Shown: positions 60,951 to 64,000 of the stretch, piece by piece
Position numbering within the stretch: the stretch's first letter is position 1
How the letters are laid out: the number at the start of each line of letters is the position of its first letter
Assembly (NCBI GenBank): GCA_964496435.1
Contig: CAZBZP010000012.1
Span: forward strand, 39,088 to 103,087
DNA: 64,000 nt
DNA from: Berkiella sp964496435
Lineage (GTDB): Bacteria > Pseudomonadota > Gammaproteobacteria > Berkiellales > Berkiellaceae
Direction of reading: 5' to 3'
Position numbers and translations under genes: made by a program
Notes under the pieces: generated by a model
Seen by the model: only the letters and a program-made list of their open reading frames with translations
What the model was told of the DNA's origin: nothing
The model's database searches: none

Positions 60951-62441
60951 ATGACTTTACCCAAATATATGCATTTTATTAACAATGAATGGCATGAGCC
61001 CTCAAGCAAGGAATGGTTAGAATCTTTTAATCCTTATACCGCTAAACCCTGGTGTCTTATCCCTCGTGGTAATAAAGAAGATGTTAATAAGGCAGTTGAT
61101 GCAGCCTATAGCGCATTTAAGAGCCCAGCATGGTCTGGGTTAAATCCAACCCAGCGGGGAAAACTATTGCGCAAATTAGGCTATCTCATTGCGCAAAATG
61201 TGAATAAGCTCGCTGAAATTGAAGTGCGTGATAATGGCAAGCTCATTTCTGAAATGAGCGTACAGCTCAACTACATTCCAGAATGGTATTATTATTTTGG
61301 TGGTCTGGCTGATAAAATTGAAGGCGCTGTATTACCAATAGATAAGCCTGAGGTTTTTAATTTTACGCGTTATGAACCCCTAGGTGTGGTTGTTGCTATA
61401 GTTCCCTGGAATTCCCCCTTACTCATTGCGACATGGAAATTGGCCCCTGCATTAGCCGCTGGCAATACTATTGTACTCAAACCCTCCGAATATACCTCCG
61501 CATCTGCCTTTGAATTTGCCAAATTAGTAAAGGAAGCTGGCTTTCCACCAGGCGTAGTCAATGTTATATCTGGCTTAGGAAGTGAAATTGGCGATGATTT
61601 GACCTTGCATCCTCAAGTAGCAAAAATTGCCTTTACAGGCGGAACCCAAACAGGTAAACGCGTGTATCAAAATGCAGCACAAACACTAAAAAAAGTCAGT
61701 TTAGAATTAGGTGGCAAATCTCCGAATATTGTCTTTGATGATGCGAACATTGAAAATGCCGTAAAAGGTGTTATTTCAGGGATTTTTGCTGCAACAGGCC
61801 AAACATGCATTGCGGGTTCGCGTTTATTAGTGCAAGAAACTATTCACGATAAATTTGTAGATAAACTGGTAGCACTTGCGAAAACAGCAAAATTGGGCGA
61901 TCCCCTTTCAACTCAAACCCAAGTCGGCCCCATTACCAACGAACTCCAATTTGAAAAAGTTCTAAGCTATTTTGATATTGCAAAACAAGAAGGGGCTCAG
62001 TGTGCCTTAGGAGGAAAGCGAGCAACGACGCCTGAAGCAGGTGAGGGCTGGTTTGTAGAGCCTACTATCTATACAAACGTGAATAATAAAATGCGTATTG
62101 CCCAAGAGGAGATTTTTGGCCCGATTTTATCAGTGATCTCATTCAAAGATGATAACGATGCAATTCAAATCGCAAATGATATACCCTATGGCTTAGCATC
62201 AGGACTGTGGACGAACGATATCAGACGCGTGCTTGAACTCTCTAAACAAATTCAAGCAGGAACGGTGTGGGTTAATACTTACCGCATGTTCAGTTACATG
62301 TCTCCCTTTGGTGGTTACAAACAATCGGGCATAGGCCGCGAAGGTGGCATGAACGCTATCTATGACTATATGCAAACTAAGTGTGTGTGGATCTCAACAC
62401 AAGCTGAAACATCTAATCCTTTTATCATGCGGTTAAAATAA
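60951..62441 (+). CDS. NAD(P)-dependent aldehyde dehydrogenase
   Basis: A 496-aa aldehyde dehydrogenase of normal length. LELGGKSPNIVFDD carries the catalytic Glu and GQTCIAGSR the catalytic Cys (residue 286). EEIFGPILSV and SPFGGYKQSGIGREGG are also family blocks. The closest type is the broad aldehyde/betaine-aldehyde group; the exact substrate cannot be told. It is followed after 2 nt by the VIT gene. Confidence 0.93.
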   Translation: MTLPKYMHFINNEWHEPSSKEWLESFNPYTAKPWCLIPRGNKEDVNKAVDAAYSAFKSPAWSGLNPTQRGKLLRKLGYLIAQNVNKLAEIEVRDNGKLISEMSVQLNYIPEWYYYFGGLADKIEGAVLPIDKPEVFNFTRYEPLGVVVAIVPWNSPLLIATWKLAPALAAGNTIVLKPSEYTSASAFEFAKLVKEAGFPPGVVNVISGLGSEIGDDLTLHPQVAKIAFTGGTQTGKRVYQNAAQTLKKVSLELGGKSPNIVFDDANIENAVKGVISGIFAATGQTCIAGSRLLVQETIHDKFVDKLVALAKTAKLGDPLSTQTQVGPITNELQFEKVLSYFDIAKQEGAQCALGGKRATTPEAGEGWFVEPTIYTNVNNKMRIAQEEIFGPILSVISFKDDNDAIQIANDIPYGLASGLWTNDIRRVLELSKQIQAGTVWVNTYRMFSYMSPFGGYKQSGIGREGGMNAIYDYMQTKCVWISTQAETSNPFIMRLK

Positions 62442-62443
62442 AG

Positions 62444-63556
62444 ATGCTAAAAAAACTAAAACAACAGCTTCAAATAGAAATTGATACGTCCTATTTATAT
62501 CATCAATTAGCCCTTCATCATGAAGGTGACAAAATATGTCAAATTTTTCAAAAGATGGCAGATATTGAAGAACGTCATGCTAACAAAGTAAAAAAGAAAA
62601 TCCTGGCCATTAAACCAAACTTCCAAATGCCAGGGCCAAGTTTTAGAGCAAGATTGCAAGTTAAATTAGCACACTATTTTGGATTTGAATTTATACTTTC
62701 ACACTTAAGTGCAATCGAATATCAAATGTCAAAAACGGCAATTGAAAAGAAACAAGCGAGCGGCGAGAAAATAACAGGGCTTGAAAATATCCATCTCAAT
62801 ATTATCCAGAACTTAGCAACCCAAGACAATTTGGCCGTTGAGGGTGGGATTTTATCCCGATTTGAAGGTAAACATAAAAACGTTGGTGGTAATGAATTAC
62901 GTGCTGCGGTTTTAGGATCAAATGATGGTTTGGTCTCAAATATGAGCTTGGTGATGGGGGTTGCAGGGGCAACGACGGCAGAAAATCAAATTTTAGTTGC
63001 AGGCATAGCAGGATTACTGGCCGGCGCGTTTTCCATGGCGCTGGGGGAATGGCTTTCTGTGCAAAGTTCAAGAGAACTATATCAAAGGCAAATTGAAATT
63101 GAAGCAGAAGAACTCGAAAATTCTCCTGAAGAAGAGATGAATGAGTTAGCAATTTTATATCAAGCAAAAGGCATGGATGAAACTGCGGCAAAGAAATTAG
63201 CGCAACAAGTATTATCCAATAAAGATACCGCCTTGGAAGCGCTTGTGAGAGAAGAACTGGGCATTGATATGAATACCTTAGGCGGTTCTGCGTGGAAGGC
63301 TGCTTTTACTTCATTCTTTTTGTTTGCCATAGGCGCAATTATTCCTGTATTTCCCTTCTTTTTTATGAAAGGGATGCAGGCCACCATTGCCAGCCTTGTC
63401 GCTAGTGCTTTTGGATTATTTTTGATTGGAGCATGTATAACCCTGTTCACCGGTAAAAATGCTTTTATCGCTGGAATGAGACAAATTATATTTGGTTTAG
63501 TTGCCGCAGGTATAACTTACTCAATAGGTAAGCTCATCGGTGTATCGCTACTTTAA
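62444..63556 (+). CDS. Ferritin-like / VIT iron-manganese transporter fusion
   Basis: A 370-aa protein. The N-terminal 130 residues are a ferritin/rubrerythrin-like helical domain with metal ligands in EIDTSYLYHQLA and EERHANK. The rest is a VIT/CCC1 transporter: LGSNDGLVSNMSLVMGVAGA, GEWLSVQSSRELYQRQIEIE, then four more helices. The design matches MbfA-type exporters, in which the ferritin part oxidises or senses iron. It likely removes excess Fe or Mn from the cytosol. Confidence 0.9.
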   Translation: MLKKLKQQLQIEIDTSYLYHQLALHHEGDKICQIFQKMADIEERHANKVKKKILAIKPNFQMPGPSFRARLQVKLAHYFGFEFILSHLSAIEYQMSKTAIEKKQASGEKITGLENIHLNIIQNLATQDNLAVEGGILSRFEGKHKNVGGNELRAAVLGSNDGLVSNMSLVMGVAGATTAENQILVAGIAGLLAGAFSMALGEWLSVQSSRELYQRQIEIEAEELENSPEEEMNELAILYQAKGMDETAAKKLAQQVLSNKDTALEALVREELGIDMNTLGGSAWKAAFTSFFLFAIGAIIPVFPFFFMKGMQATIASLVASAFGLFLIGACITLFTGKNAFIAGMRQIIFGLVAAGITYSIGKLIGVSLL

Positions 63557-63567
63557 AAATAATACTT

Positions 63568-63593
63568 CAACAAGGCCCTATTCGGCCTTGTTG
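63568..63593 (+). terminator. Bidirectional hairpin
   Basis: CAACAAGGCC pairs perfectly with GGCCTTGTTG around a 6-nt loop. It lies between the VIT gene and the convergent gene at 63578 and overlaps the latter's last codons. There is no long T-run on the plus strand. Confidence 0.6.
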
Positions 63594-64000
63594 CCTGTTA
63601 TCACATTTTCTGCAAAAAAATGAGTGACCTTGGGACGTTTATCTCCCTCATGATAAGCATTGATCTTTGCTTGTACTTTTCTATCAGAAATTGACACGCG
63701 TTCATGGTATCTTAAATGTTCTAGCCACGATTCAACCATAAAACATTCCACAAAACGGTGATGGTGCTCAATATCATGAAATAAACTCCAATAAAATGCG
63801 CCTTCTCGTAAACGTATACGTCGCAGTTCTTGTATATGCTCAATAAAAGGCTGATGATTTTCTCTTTTTACATGATATTCAACGGTGATCATAATCGGAC
63901 CTTGATCATGTTTAGGCTCAGCTTCACCTGTTGGTGCAGGTGAATCCTTGCTTGGGGTATGATCAAGAAGTTGCATATTTTCTAATTTGATTCTAAGCGT
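63578..64000 (-). CDS. C-terminal end of an MFS_3-type exporter (partial, cut by window edge)
   Basis: The minus-strand frame stays open from the stop at 63578 to the window end; an ATG at 63976 is probably internal, since eight more codons upstream (TLRIKLEN) read on. The part seen has LENMQLLDHTPS followed by PIMITVEYHVKRENHQPF and FVECFMVESWLEHLRYHERVS, the antibiotic-monooxygenase-like domain that ends MFS_3 (transmembrane secretion effector) transporters. The membrane part should lie beyond 64000. Confidence 0.75.
   Translation of the reverse strand, partial: TLRIKLENMQLLDHTPSKDSPAPTGEAEPKHDQGPIMITVEYHVKRENHQPFIEHIQELRRIRLREGAFYWSLFHDIEHHHRFVECFMVESWLEHLRYHERVSISDRKVQAKINAYHEGDKRPKVTHFFAENVITGNKAE

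Overview
The window is an AT-rich (about 40% G+C by eye), densely coded gammaproteobacterial chromosome segment with no tRNA, rRNA, insertion sequence or CRISPR array. Standard gammaproteobacterial genes (full Ccm system I, TtcA, RimK, CysZ, EndA, type II NADH dehydrogenase) sit beside proteins typical of host-associated Legionellales: ankyrin and Sel1 proteins, a RhoGAP-like protein, H1-like lysine tails, and many large orphan proteins. My best guess is a flagellated intracellular or amoeba-associated member of the Legionellales (Legionella, Coxiella or Berkiella relatives); the taxon is inferred, not proven.

Layout. 1-8254: flagellar export and regulation operon fliN(end)-fliO-fliP-fliQ-fliR-flhB-flhA-flhF-flhG-fliA. 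8386-10717: two orphan membrane proteins. 10735-11772: SohB peptidase (minus). 11887-18437: cytochrome c maturation operon ccmABCDEFGHI, including a 44-aa CcmD, followed by a 39-aa membrane protein. 18622-29796: mixed housekeeping and transport (CysZ, YheT, Sel1 protein, AsmA-like, TtcA, methyltransferase-TPR protein, TerC, NCS2 permease, site-2 protease). 29808-39912: accessory stretch with a methyltransferase, an ankyrin protein with a possible cysteine-protease site, thiamine pyrophosphokinase, a lipoprotein, and three consecutive orphan proteins bracketed by two related secreted proteins. 40064-46292: NADH dehydrogenase, histidine phosphatase, an ACP/acyl-AMP ligase/acyltransferase fusion, PP2C phosphatase and a lysine-tailed VOC protein. 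46411-48050: RhoGAP-like protein and a small partner. 48054-54194: sugar aminotransferase and dehydrogenase pair, EndA-RimK, HU with an H1-like tail, UPF0114, rhomboid. 54191-58031: nucleotidyltransferase-like protein, small membrane protein, and an MFS transporter with an isoleucine leader-peptide attenuator. 58233-64000: CorA, an orphan double-glycine-leader peptide, a 128-bp tandem repeat, YfiR-like protein, aldehyde dehydrogenase, ferritin-VIT iron transporter, and the end of an MFS_3 transporter cut by the window edge.

Most notable signals. (1) At 57900-58045 (minus) there is a classical attenuator: a 25-codon leader ORF with eight Ile codons, mutually exclusive hairpins and a terminator just before an MFS gene. 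(2) A dispersed palindromic repeat family (18441, 26991, 52180, and a tandem array at 59667) shows compensatory stem changes. (3) Several candidate host-directed proteins are present. (4) A double-glycine precursor peptide has no visible exporter.
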